From positions 1 through 64,000 of the forward strand of contig WBUH01000003.1 of the NCBI GenBank assembly GCA_008933805.1: 64,000 nucleotides of DNA, in the 5' to 3' direction. The notes beneath the pieces were generated by a model. That model ran no database searches. It was not told the DNA's origin and worked only from the letters and a program-made list of their open reading frames with translations. Shown here one piece after another: positions 48,286 through 55,566 of the stretch (its first letter is position 1; every line of letters starts with the position of its first letter). A program made the position numbers and the translations under genes. Origin of the DNA: Bacteroidota bacterium. Lineage in GTDB: Bacteria; Bacteroidota; Bacteroidia; UBA8524.

Positions 48286-48505
48286 TTAATGAGCTACTGA
48301 TGCTGATAAAAAATAATCAAAAAGTAATGTACGGTATCGTGTTTATTATATTAGCTTTGAGTAACAAATCATTGCATTGTTCCATACGGGCTAACACCCC
48401 ATAATTTGTGCTACTGCGGGCACATTAAACCTTGCAGGGCAGCTTATCCAGCTGTTTAATCAATCGAAATTATTAATACTAACTACTATCAAAAACATTA
48501 CTATC

Positions 48506-49804
48506 ATGACAACAAATGCAAATCTTGTAAACGCTTGGATTTATCTGAACGAAGACGAACCCAGCGGAGCTACTTACAACAGCCCTAACAGCTGTTACCA
48601 AACCCTTATTCAAAACAACGTATATCAAGCCATTGATATATTGTACATGTGTTTTGTAGAAACCGTGCCAACCAGTAGCAGCACTATTCCTGCGGGCGAC
48701 GGTTCATCATACACCATTGCGATGGGCAATGCTCCGCACAATCAGGTGTATATGGAGAATATTTTAAACGATGCGCCAAAAAACAACCCCAACCTTAAGT
48801 TTGGTGTAACGCTTGACTACGGCGGTGCAGGCGACCAGATTAAGAACATTTTTTCAAACTCAAACTATACCCCTGAACAAAATGCTGCAAACTTTGCCCA
48901 GAACTTGTTGAAGTATATGCAACACTACGGGCTGAACGGATTTGACGTGGATTGGGAATGGAACTTATCTACTGTTACTACTACCGACCAATTTAAAACG
49001 CTGTTCAAAGCAATCGGCGAAGTGTTTCAGCAACAAGGCGAGCAATACTATTTGTCGATTTCTCCTGCCACCAACGATCACACCGATGTTGATACCATTA
49101 ATAACTACATCAATTTTGTGAATTTGCAGATGTATTACAGCACCGGTTTACCCTCAGAATTTACAGGTGTTAACCAAAACCTGTTTGGCTACGGAGTGAA
49201 GTTTGAAGCAAACGGACAAACAAGCAACCCATGGTACACTGGCAACCAAACTGCACTAAACGGCTATCAGCTAAATACTGCCAACAACCATTTTAACTCG
49301 TATATAAACTGGCGTTTAAACTCACAAAACTTTTTGTTTGAGCAAACTCAGCAACAAGTATTGTACGGTTTGGTACACAACAACTATGCTACCCAAAACC
49401 AATGGGGCGGTTCATCAGCTCCTTGGCACAACGGCGGTACTTGGGTAATTGGTGCCCGCAACAACCAACACGTGGTAGCGGTGAATGCAACCTCTACCGA
49501 CGGCGGTAACACCTTAAACGGCACTATGACCTATGCTGGCGAAGGCCCAATAGGGTTTATAGCAACGTTGGTAGGTAACAACACCTATCAGGTACAAAAC
49601 CAATGGGGCGGTTCATCAGCTCCTTGGCATCCGGGCGGTGCTTGGTTAATGGGCTGCCGACCTAACCAAAATGTAGTTGCCTTGAATATCAGCTCTACAG
49701 ATGGCGGTCAAACCCTTAACGGTACTATGACCTATGCAGGCGAAGGCCCGATAGGATTTACCGGAGCTTTGCAAAACCCTGCCGGCCAAACCGCCAGTAT
49801 GTAA
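48506..49804 (+). CDS. GH18-like glycosidase fused to two OAA-type high-mannose lectin repeats
   Basis: Protein of 432 aa. Residues ~1-285 look like a glycoside hydrolase 18 barrel: NLKFGVTLDYGG, then the catalytic strand YGLNGFDVDWEW (Glu151 and Asp149 in place), YYLSISPA and FVNLQMYYS. Residues ~288-353 and ~355-420 are two repeats 67 residues apart, each with QNQWGGSSAPWH, a GG-x-W element and LNGTMTYAGEGPIGF. These are the hallmarks of the Oscillatoria agardhii agglutinin family, which binds high-mannose glycans. No signal peptide or T9SS tag is visible. Inferred role: recognising and trimming high-mannose or chitobiose-containing glycans. Confidence 0.88.
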   Translation: MTTNANLVNAWIYLNEDEPSGATYNSPNSCYQTLIQNNVYQAIDILYMCFVETVPTSSSTIPAGDGSSYTIAMGNAPHNQVYMENILNDAPKNNPNLKFGVTLDYGGAGDQIKNIFSNSNYTPEQNAANFAQNLLKYMQHYGLNGFDVDWEWNLSTVTTTDQFKTLFKAIGEVFQQQGEQYYLSISPATNDHTDVDTINNYINFVNLQMYYSTGLPSEFTGVNQNLFGYGVKFEANGQTSNPWYTGNQTALNGYQLNTANNHFNSYINWRLNSQNFLFEQTQQQVLYGLVHNNYATQNQWGGSSAPWHNGGTWVIGARNNQHVVAVNATSTDGGNTLNGTMTYAGEGPIGFIATLVGNNTYQVQNQWGGSSAPWHPGGAWLMGCRPNQNVVALNISSTDGGQTLNGTMTYAGEGPIGFTGALQNPAGQTASM

Positions 49805-49827
49805 TTGCATCAACATTATATCAATCA

Positions 49828-49866
49828 AAAGCCCGCGGAGATTTTACTCCGCGGGCTTTGTTTTTT
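49828..49866 (+). terminator. Rho-independent terminator
   Basis: Stem AAAGCCCGCGGAG / CTCCGCGGGCTTT, 6-nt loop, tail GTTTTTT, 24 nt after the lectin fusion. Confidence 0.95.
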
Positions 49867-49868
49867 AC

Positions 49869-49940
49869 ATGGGATTAAAATCCCATACTATTAAAATTAC
49901 AATATGCGGGAGGACTTAAGTCCTCCCGCATATTGTAATT
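49869..49940. repeat. Two-palindrome element: short palindrome plus 46-bp perfect palindrome
   Basis: ATGGGATTAAAATCCCAT (49869-49886) is followed after 8 nt by a perfect 46-bp palindrome (49895-49940) centred on GGACTTAAGTCC with outer arms AATTACAATATGC/GCATATTGTAATT. It has the same core and the same partner arrangement as 6949-7016. It lies between the convergent lectin-fusion and lpxB genes. Confidence 0.85.
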
Positions 49941-49984
49941 GCAAGAAAATCATTTTTTAACCTGATGCAACATCTAAAATAAAA

Positions 49985-51106
49985 TTACCGCAACGATTGG
50001 TAAATCAGTTGCGCCGTATTGGCCGAAGCACCCTCGTTACCCAATTTAGTTTTCAATTCTTTATAGCCTTGTAACATTGCATCGCGTTTAGCTCCGCCTT
50101 TAATAATGGCTGCCAACTCGCTTTTGATGTTATTTTCGGTCATCTCGCCTTGTATCAGTTCGCGCACCAGTTCCTTATCCATCACCAAGTTTACCAGCGA
50201 AATGTATTTGATATTCTTTACCAATTGCTTGGCAATAAGGTACGATACATTACTGCCTTTATAACAAACTACTTCGGGTACTTCAAACAAAGCGGTTTCA
50301 AGCGTGGCAGTGCCCGATGTAACAAGGGCAGCCTCAGCAATACTTAATAAATCGTAGGTTTTGTTTGAGATGATTTTAACCGAACTCTTCACCGCTTGCG
50401 GTATCAAACTTTCATAAAAAGCTACGGGCTGCGATGGCGCTCCCGCAATCACAAACTGATACTTGGGAAAATCACCAATCACCTTCAACATTTCACCCAG
50501 CATTTTGGTTATTTCCTGCTTGCGGCTGCCCGGTAACAGGGCAATCACAGGTCGGTCGTCAAGTCCGTTTTTTTCTTTAAAATTATCTTCAGTGGCAAAA
50601 CTCTTTAGTGCATCTAATAACGGATGACCCACAAAATGCACATCGTACTGCCAGCGGTTTTTATAAAAATCCTTCTCAAAGGGCAGTATCACATACATTT
50701 CATCCACGTATTGCTTAAACTTCTTCACCCTGTTCTCTTTCCATGCCCACACCTGCGGCGATATATAATAATGTACCTTAATACCGTGTGCGTGGGCAAA
50801 CTCAGCCACAGGCAGGTTAAACCCCGGATAGTCTATTAATATCAATGCATCGGGTTTCCAAGCCAGCACATCCGCCTTGCATTGCTTCATAAAACCCAAT
50901 ATGGTGCGCAGGTGCATCACTACCTCTAAAAACCCCATGTAGGCCCGCTCTTTATAATGGCTCACCAACTCACCACCTTGCCCCTGCATCAAATCCCCGC
51001 CCCAAAACCTAAACTCAGCCTCAGCATCCATCCGTTTCAGTTCCTTCATCAAGTTACTGCCGTGTAAATCGCCCGAAGCCTCGCCGGCTACTAAATAGTA
51101 TTTCAT
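49985..51106 (-). CDS. lpxB: Lipid-A-disaccharide synthase
   Basis: Protein of 373 aa matching LpxB throughout: YYLVAGEASGDLHGSNLM, FRFWGGDLMQGQGG, MGFLEVVMHLRTILGF, LIDYPGFNLPVAEFAH, YYISPQVWAWKENRVKKF, VGHPLLDA, IALLPGSRKQEI and the C-terminal ALVTSGTATLETALFEVPEVVCY. It condenses UDP-2,3-diacylglucosamine with lipid X to form the lipid A disaccharide at the inner membrane. A palindromic element lies just after its 3' end. Confidence 0.97.
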   Translation of the reverse strand: MKYYLVAGEASGDLHGSNLMKELKRMDAEAEFRFWGGDLMQGQGGELVSHYKERAYMGFLEVVMHLRTILGFMKQCKADVLAWKPDALILIDYPGFNLPVAEFAHAHGIKVHYYISPQVWAWKENRVKKFKQYVDEMYVILPFEKDFYKNRWQYDVHFVGHPLLDALKSFATEDNFKEKNGLDDRPVIALLPGSRKQEITKMLGEMLKVIGDFPKYQFVIAGAPSQPVAFYESLIPQAVKSSVKIISNKTYDLLSIAEAALVTSGTATLETALFEVPEVVCYKGSNVSYLIAKQLVKNIKYISLVNLVMDKELVRELIQGEMTENNIKSELAAIIKGGAKRDAMLQGYKELKTKLGNEGASANTAQLIYQSLR

Positions 51107-51207
51107 TACAGCAAAATTAGGGCTTTGTGTTAACTAAACTCACATTTGTAACTTATTAGCCGTCTTACTACACATTAAAAGTCAACAGTAAAATTTATAA
51201 AATAACT

Positions 51208-51215
51208 TATATTTG
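51208..51215 (+). promoter_or_regulatory. -7 element ahead of the copper locus
   Basis: TATATTTG matches TANNTTTG and ends 13 nt before the GTG start at 51229. No clear TTTG lies at -33, so an activator may be needed; the HMA-AraC protein encoded in the locus is a candidate. Confidence 0.5.
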
Positions 51216-51228
51216 AGTTTTATACGTT

Positions 51229-51687
51229 GTGAGACAAAAAATATCCATACAAGTGTTGGCACTGCTATTGGCTGTACTAACTTTTACTGCATCCGTAGGG
51301 CTTGCAGTGGATATTCACTTTTGCAAAAACACAATAAAGAACGTCAGCTTTTTCGGTACTGCTGAAAACTGCATGGCTACCCTCAACAACAATGGCTCGG
51401 GCGTATGTGTTAACCCTTCAAAAGCAACGCAAGCTTCCAACTTGCCTCAAGTATCAAAAACCCCTTGTTGCAGCAACCATACTTTTTTCAGTAAAGTTGA
51501 TATCACTGCGCAACATCAAACAGCCGACCAACAACACAGCACTTTAAGCATTATTGCTGCCGTCATCCCCTCAACAATGGGTGTGGCTATATACAGCATC
51601 GGTGCACTAAACAATATCGGGCACTACTCCAAATCACCGCCCCTATCCCAAGATTTTGGGGTGCTTTATCAAACTTTCCGCATCTGA
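51229..51687 (+). CDS. HYC_CC_PP family exported protein
   Basis: Protein of 152 aa. Signal-peptide-like N-terminus (VLALLLAVLTFTASVGLAVD), then DIHFCKN (His/Cys), NVSFFGTAENC and KTPCCSNHTFF, with a later PP in SKSPPLSQD. This is the pattern of the small Bacteroidota HYC_CC_PP family, found with metal-handling genes. A role in copper binding is inferred from its Cys/His content and neighbours. The start codon is GTG. Confidence 0.75.
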   Translation: MRQKISIQVLALLLAVLTFTASVGLAVDIHFCKNTIKNVSFFGTAENCMATLNNNGSGVCVNPSKATQASNLPQVSKTPCCSNHTFFSKVDITAQHQTADQQHSTLSIIAAVIPSTMGVAIYSIGALNNIGHYSKSPPLSQDFGVLYQTFRI

Positions 51688-51798
51688 TTTCTCCTTGCCT
51701 GTAGTCACGGGCAGTTCTTCTTATTGTTCGGCATCAACTGCTGAACTATTTTCATTTATTACATTAAAAAACAATTTAACAACACGTAATACTTCGTT

Positions 51799-52773
51799 AT
51801 GAAAAAGATAATTACAACCGTTCTGGCACTATTTACAGTTGCTGTAGTTTCAGCACAAACCACTGTAAAACTGAACGTTAAACACCTACTAAAGGATAAA
51901 GATTTTGCATTAAACTTAGCCGCTGAAAACAACTTGGGCAATGCGTTTAATGTAAGCAGGTTACAATACTACATTTCAAAAATCAGCATTATACACGATG
52001 GCGGAAAAACAACCGAAGCTACGGGTGTTTACATTCTTGCCAATGCTGCATCAGACTTATCGGTTGATTTAGGTTCGTACAATGTTACTACTATTGAAGG
52101 CGTTAAGTTTTCTGTAGGTGTAAACTCACCACAAAACAACCAAGACCCTTCGCAATGGGCGGTAGGGCACCCTTTGGCACCCAAATCACCTTCAATGCAC
52201 TGGGGTTGGACTGCGGGCTACCGCTTTGTAGCCATGGAAGGTAAAGCAGGCAGTAACCTAAATACCGGTTATGAATTGCACGCTTTGGGCAACGATTATT
52301 ACTATGCCATCCAGATACCCTTAACGGCACAGGATGTTTTCGGTCAACTACACATTAACCTTAAGGCAGATTATACAAAAGCTCTCGAAAACATTAATGT
52401 TTCGGGTGGCGTGATTGTACACGGCGAGGGTGCAGAGACTATTAAATTGATGCAAAACTTTAGAGACCATGTGTTTACTTCTGATTCAGGAGCTAAAAAT
52501 ATATTGGCCGGAGTTAATGAGGCAGTATCAACCAATGCGCTTGCCATCTACCCCAACCCAAGCAATGGTAGCAATGTAAGTGTTGAAATTACTGACAACA
52601 CCGTTTCGTATACTGCAATACAGGTAACCGATATTACAGGTAGAGTGGTAACTGAAATAGCGGCAAACGCCGGACAATCGGTTGAAATAGCCAACCTTGA
52701 AAAAGGTATTTATATGGTGAGCCTGATGAACGGCGATTATAGCTTGCTTACCAAAAAACTGATAGTACAGTAA
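51799..52773 (+). CDS. MbnP-like copper protein with T9SS sorting domain
   Basis: Protein of 324 aa. Signal peptide (TTVLALFTVAVVSAQ), then an MbnP-type domain (~21-235) with FNVSRLQYYISKISII, SVGVNSPQNN, and PSMHWGWTAGYRFVAMEG (Trp135 and Trp137). MbnP proteins bind copper with the help of a Trp that a partner MbnH converts to kynurenine. The C-terminus from ~250 is a sorting tag (LAIYPNPSNGSNVSVE...TKKLIVQ), which would place it on the cell surface. Two MbnH/MauG-type genes follow. Confidence 0.83.
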   Translation: MKKIITTVLALFTVAVVSAQTTVKLNVKHLLKDKDFALNLAAENNLGNAFNVSRLQYYISKISIIHDGGKTTEATGVYILANAASDLSVDLGSYNVTTIEGVKFSVGVNSPQNNQDPSQWAVGHPLAPKSPSMHWGWTAGYRFVAMEGKAGSNLNTGYELHALGNDYYYAIQIPLTAQDVFGQLHINLKADYTKALENINVSGGVIVHGEGAETIKLMQNFRDHVFTSDSGAKNILAGVNEAVSTNALAIYPNPSNGSNVSVEITDNTVSYTAIQVTDITGRVVTEIAANAGQSVEIANLEKGIYMVSLMNGDYSLLTKKLIVQ

Positions 52774-52783
52774 TCTGTAAACC

Positions 52784-53809
52784 ATGCGCAATCTTCGGGT
52801 ATACATACTCTTTGCAGCCATTGTGCTGCTGGTGTTTGCCTGCAAAAAAGAGACAAACAATACCCCCGTTACTACTGACGGAGGAATTGATGTACCCGAA
52901 GGTTTCCCTCCTATTCCCTTCCCTGTTGATAACCAATATAGTTTGAAGCGATGGGAATTGGGTAAGCGACTGTTTTATGACCCGATACTGTCTTCCGATA
53001 GTTCGTTAAGTTGTGCATCGTGCCACAAGGCCGATATCGCTTTTAGTGATGATGTGGCCTTCAGTATGGGTGTAAAAGGGCGTGCAGGTACTCGCAACTC
53101 ACCAACGCTGACTAACGTAGCCTATTTGCCTTATTTTACAAGAGAGGGCGGCGTCCCTACGCTTGAAATGCAAGTGTTGGTACCCATACAGGAGCACAAT
53201 GAGTTTGATTTTAACATTGTGCTGATTGCTGACAGGTTGCAGCAAAGCAAAGAGTATGTAGCAATGAGTTGGGAGGCCTATAACCGTCCGCCCGACCACT
53301 TTGTTATCACCCGTGCTTTAGCCATGTTTGAACGCAGTCTTATCAGCGGTAACAGTGCCTATGACCGTTATTACTTTCAAAAAAATACGAGCGCGTTAAC
53401 ACCTGATGAGATTAAGGGAATGGAGCTGTTTTTCAGTGCAAAAACCAATTGCTCATCGTGTCACGGAGGGTTTAACTTTAGCAATTACGCCTTTAGTAAC
53501 AACGGTTTGTACGAAACCTATGCCGATATAGGCCGCAAACGACTAACGAATAATGACACAGACTTAGCGTTGTTTAAAGTGCCTACCCTGCGCAACATTG
53601 CACTAACCGCACCTTATATGCACGACGGCTCACTGAAAACATTGGAGGAGGTTGTGGAACACTATAATACAGGAGGGAAAAACCACCCGCATAAAAGCAA
53701 ACTCATAATGCCTTTGCAGCTTACACCAACGGAAAAAGCACAACTGGTGGCTTTCTTAAAAAGCCTCACCGATTATGATTTTGTAAACAACAAAAAATTT
53801 AAACCATGA
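52784..53809 (+). CDS. Di-haem MbnH/MauG/cytochrome-c-peroxidase-type lipoprotein, copy 1
   Basis: Protein of 341 aa with a lipoprotein signal (LFAAIVLLVFAC, Cys20). Two haem-binding sites: C77-x2-C80-H81 (SCASCHKADIAF) and C223-x2-C226-H227 (NCSSCHGGFNF). Also LGKRLFYDP, GTRNSPTLTNVAYLPYF, FKVPTLRNIALTAPYMHDG. Linked to an MbnP gene 10 nt upstream, it is the likely tryptophan-oxidising partner. It overlaps the next gene by 4 nt (ATGA), so translation is coupled. Confidence 0.88.
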   Translation: MRNLRVYILFAAIVLLVFACKKETNNTPVTTDGGIDVPEGFPPIPFPVDNQYSLKRWELGKRLFYDPILSSDSSLSCASCHKADIAFSDDVAFSMGVKGRAGTRNSPTLTNVAYLPYFTREGGVPTLEMQVLVPIQEHNEFDFNIVLIADRLQQSKEYVAMSWEAYNRPPDHFVITRALAMFERSLISGNSAYDRYYFQKNTSALTPDEIKGMELFFSAKTNCSSCHGGFNFSNYAFSNNGLYETYADIGRKRLTNNDTDLALFKVPTLRNIALTAPYMHDGSLKTLEEVVEHYNTGGKNHPHKSKLIMPLQLTPTEKAQLVAFLKSLTDYDFVNNKKFKP

Positions 53810-54906
53810 GAACTACAGCGTATATCACGGTTTTTGCAGCTTTTTCGGTAATGCTTATTACCGCCTACAGTTGTAAAAAAGAGAATAACAATACCTCTAA
53901 AGGTGTTGAGTATGACAATACCCCCTATGTGCTTGAATATGGCACATTCCCCGCTCCTACTATTGCCCAAGACAACCCTTTAACCGCACAAGGTGTGAAA
54001 CTGGGCAGGATGCTTTTTTATGAGAAAATGCTGTCGAAGGACGGCTCGCTAGCTTGTGCTGGTTGCCACCGCCAAGAACATGCCTTTACTGATACTGCAA
54101 AGTTCTCTGTAGGTGTGCGCGGGTTGAATGGCAAACGTCAGGCAATGACTATTTTTAACATGGCTTGGCACTCTAACGAGTTTTTTTGGGACGGAAGGTC
54201 GCACTTGCTTCGCGACCAATCATTAAAGCCTATTCAGGACGAGTTGGAAATGGACGAAACCCTTGCTAATATCGTTTCAAAACTAAACCAAAGCCAAACC
54301 TACAAAGACCAATTTGTGCGTGCCTTTGGCAGCGAAGAAATCACCCCGCTTAAAATTTCATTGGCTATGGAGCAGTTTATGAACTCTATTGTTTCAAACA
54401 AATCTAAATACGATTTGTATTTGGAGGGTAAAGCCCAGCTTACGCCTGCCGAACAAAGGGGACGTATCTTGTTCTTTAAAGAATTTAACCCGTTTTTCCC
54501 CGACTCTTCGGGAGCTGATTGCGCTCATTGCCACGGAGGCGATAATTTTGAAAACGACCAATACATGAACAACGGCCTTGATGATAATGCAGGCATTACC
54601 GACATAGGTAGGGAAAAAGTAACCAACAAAGCCGGTGATAAGGCTAAGTTTAAGGTACCCAGTCTGCGTAATATTGCGCTTACCGCACCTTATATGCACG
54701 ATGGCAGGTTTACCACTCTTGAACAGGTGGTTGAGCATTACAACAGCGGGCTTAAACAATCGGCAACGCTTGACCCTGCCCTGCAACAAACCATAAGTCA
54801 AGGTTTATTGTTAGATGCACAGGAAAAAGCCGATTTGGTAGCATTCCTAAAAACCCTTACCGATGAGACATTAACCAAAGATTCTCGGTACTCAAGTCCG
54901 TTTTAA
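53806..54906 (+). CDS. Di-haem MbnH/MauG/cytochrome-c-peroxidase-type lipoprotein, copy 2
   Basis: Protein of 366 aa, lipoprotein signal ending ITAYSC (Cys23). Haem sites C84-x2-C87-H88 (LACAGCHRQEHAF) and C239-x2-C242-H243 (DCAHCHGGDNF). It also has MAWHSNEFFWDGRSHLLRDQ and FKVPSLRNIALTAPYMHDG. It is a diverged paralogue of the preceding gene. It may act as a peroxidase, a second MbnH, or an electron-transfer partner of copy 1. Confidence 0.88.
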   Translation: MRTTAYITVFAAFSVMLITAYSCKKENNNTSKGVEYDNTPYVLEYGTFPAPTIAQDNPLTAQGVKLGRMLFYEKMLSKDGSLACAGCHRQEHAFTDTAKFSVGVRGLNGKRQAMTIFNMAWHSNEFFWDGRSHLLRDQSLKPIQDELEMDETLANIVSKLNQSQTYKDQFVRAFGSEEITPLKISLAMEQFMNSIVSNKSKYDLYLEGKAQLTPAEQRGRILFFKEFNPFFPDSSGADCAHCHGGDNFENDQYMNNGLDDNAGITDIGREKVTNKAGDKAKFKVPSLRNIALTAPYMHDGRFTTLEQVVEHYNSGLKQSATLDPALQQTISQGLLLDAQEKADLVAFLKTLTDETLTKDSRYSSPF

Positions 54907-54923
54907 CAGCATTTGCCAAAGCA

Positions 54924-55484
54924 ATGCAAAAAATAAACATAAAAAATATGGTATGCCCCCGCTGCATAAGAGTAGTAAGCGAAGAGCTTACGAAGGCGGG
55001 GGCTGTTATAGGCGAGGTAACACTTGGCAGTGCCGAAATTCTGAACGACGATTTCGACACTGCTGCCCTTGCCGATGTATTGAAAGAAAACGGCTTTGAG
55101 CTGATTGAAGAAAAATCAGCCAAGCTGATAAATACCATAAAGTCGTTTGTTATCAGCCTTATCCGCTCAGGCTATCTGGAAGACCAAAAGCTGAAAGTAT
55201 CCGTATTGCTTGAACAAGAGCTTGGTAAAGACTACAACTACCTTAGCCAGCTTTTCTCTCAAACCGAAAACACCACGTTAGAGAAATACATTATTGCCCA
55301 AAAAACCGAGCAGGTAAAAGAATGGCTGGTGTATGATGAACTGACCTTATCCGAAATGGCTTTTAAATTGGGGTATAGCAGTGTGGCACACCTTAGCTCG
55401 CAGTTTAAGCAAGTAACCGGCTTTACGCCCAGCACCTTTAAGCAACTCAAAAATCATCAGCGTAAAAGTTTAGACGAGGTGTAA
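54924..55484 (+). CDS. HMA-like metal-binding domain fused to AraC-type DNA-binding domain
   Basis: Protein of 186 aa. Residues 1-65 read as a heavy-metal-associated fold with C11-x2-C14 (IKNMVCPRCIRVVSEELTK). A linker helix follows, then an AraC-type helix-turn-helix with LTLSEMAFKLGYSSVAHLSS and QFKQVTGFTPSTFK (~137-175). A regulator that senses Cu(I) or a similar ion directly through the HMA cysteines is inferred. It lies 17 nt after the second MbnH gene and 82 nt before copA. Confidence 0.85.
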   Translation: MQKINIKNMVCPRCIRVVSEELTKAGAVIGEVTLGSAEILNDDFDTAALADVLKENGFELIEEKSAKLINTIKSFVISLIRSGYLEDQKLKVSVLLEQELGKDYNYLSQLFSQTENTTLEKYIIAQKTEQVKEWLVYDELTLSEMAFKLGYSSVAHLSSQFKQVTGFTPSTFKQLKNHQRKSLDEV

Positions 55485-55566
55485 ATTTTGAAACATTCAG
55501 CCGGAATCCTGTAACACCCACCCCATTTTCCCACACCATCTTTGTATCGTAAAATTTAATACAAAA

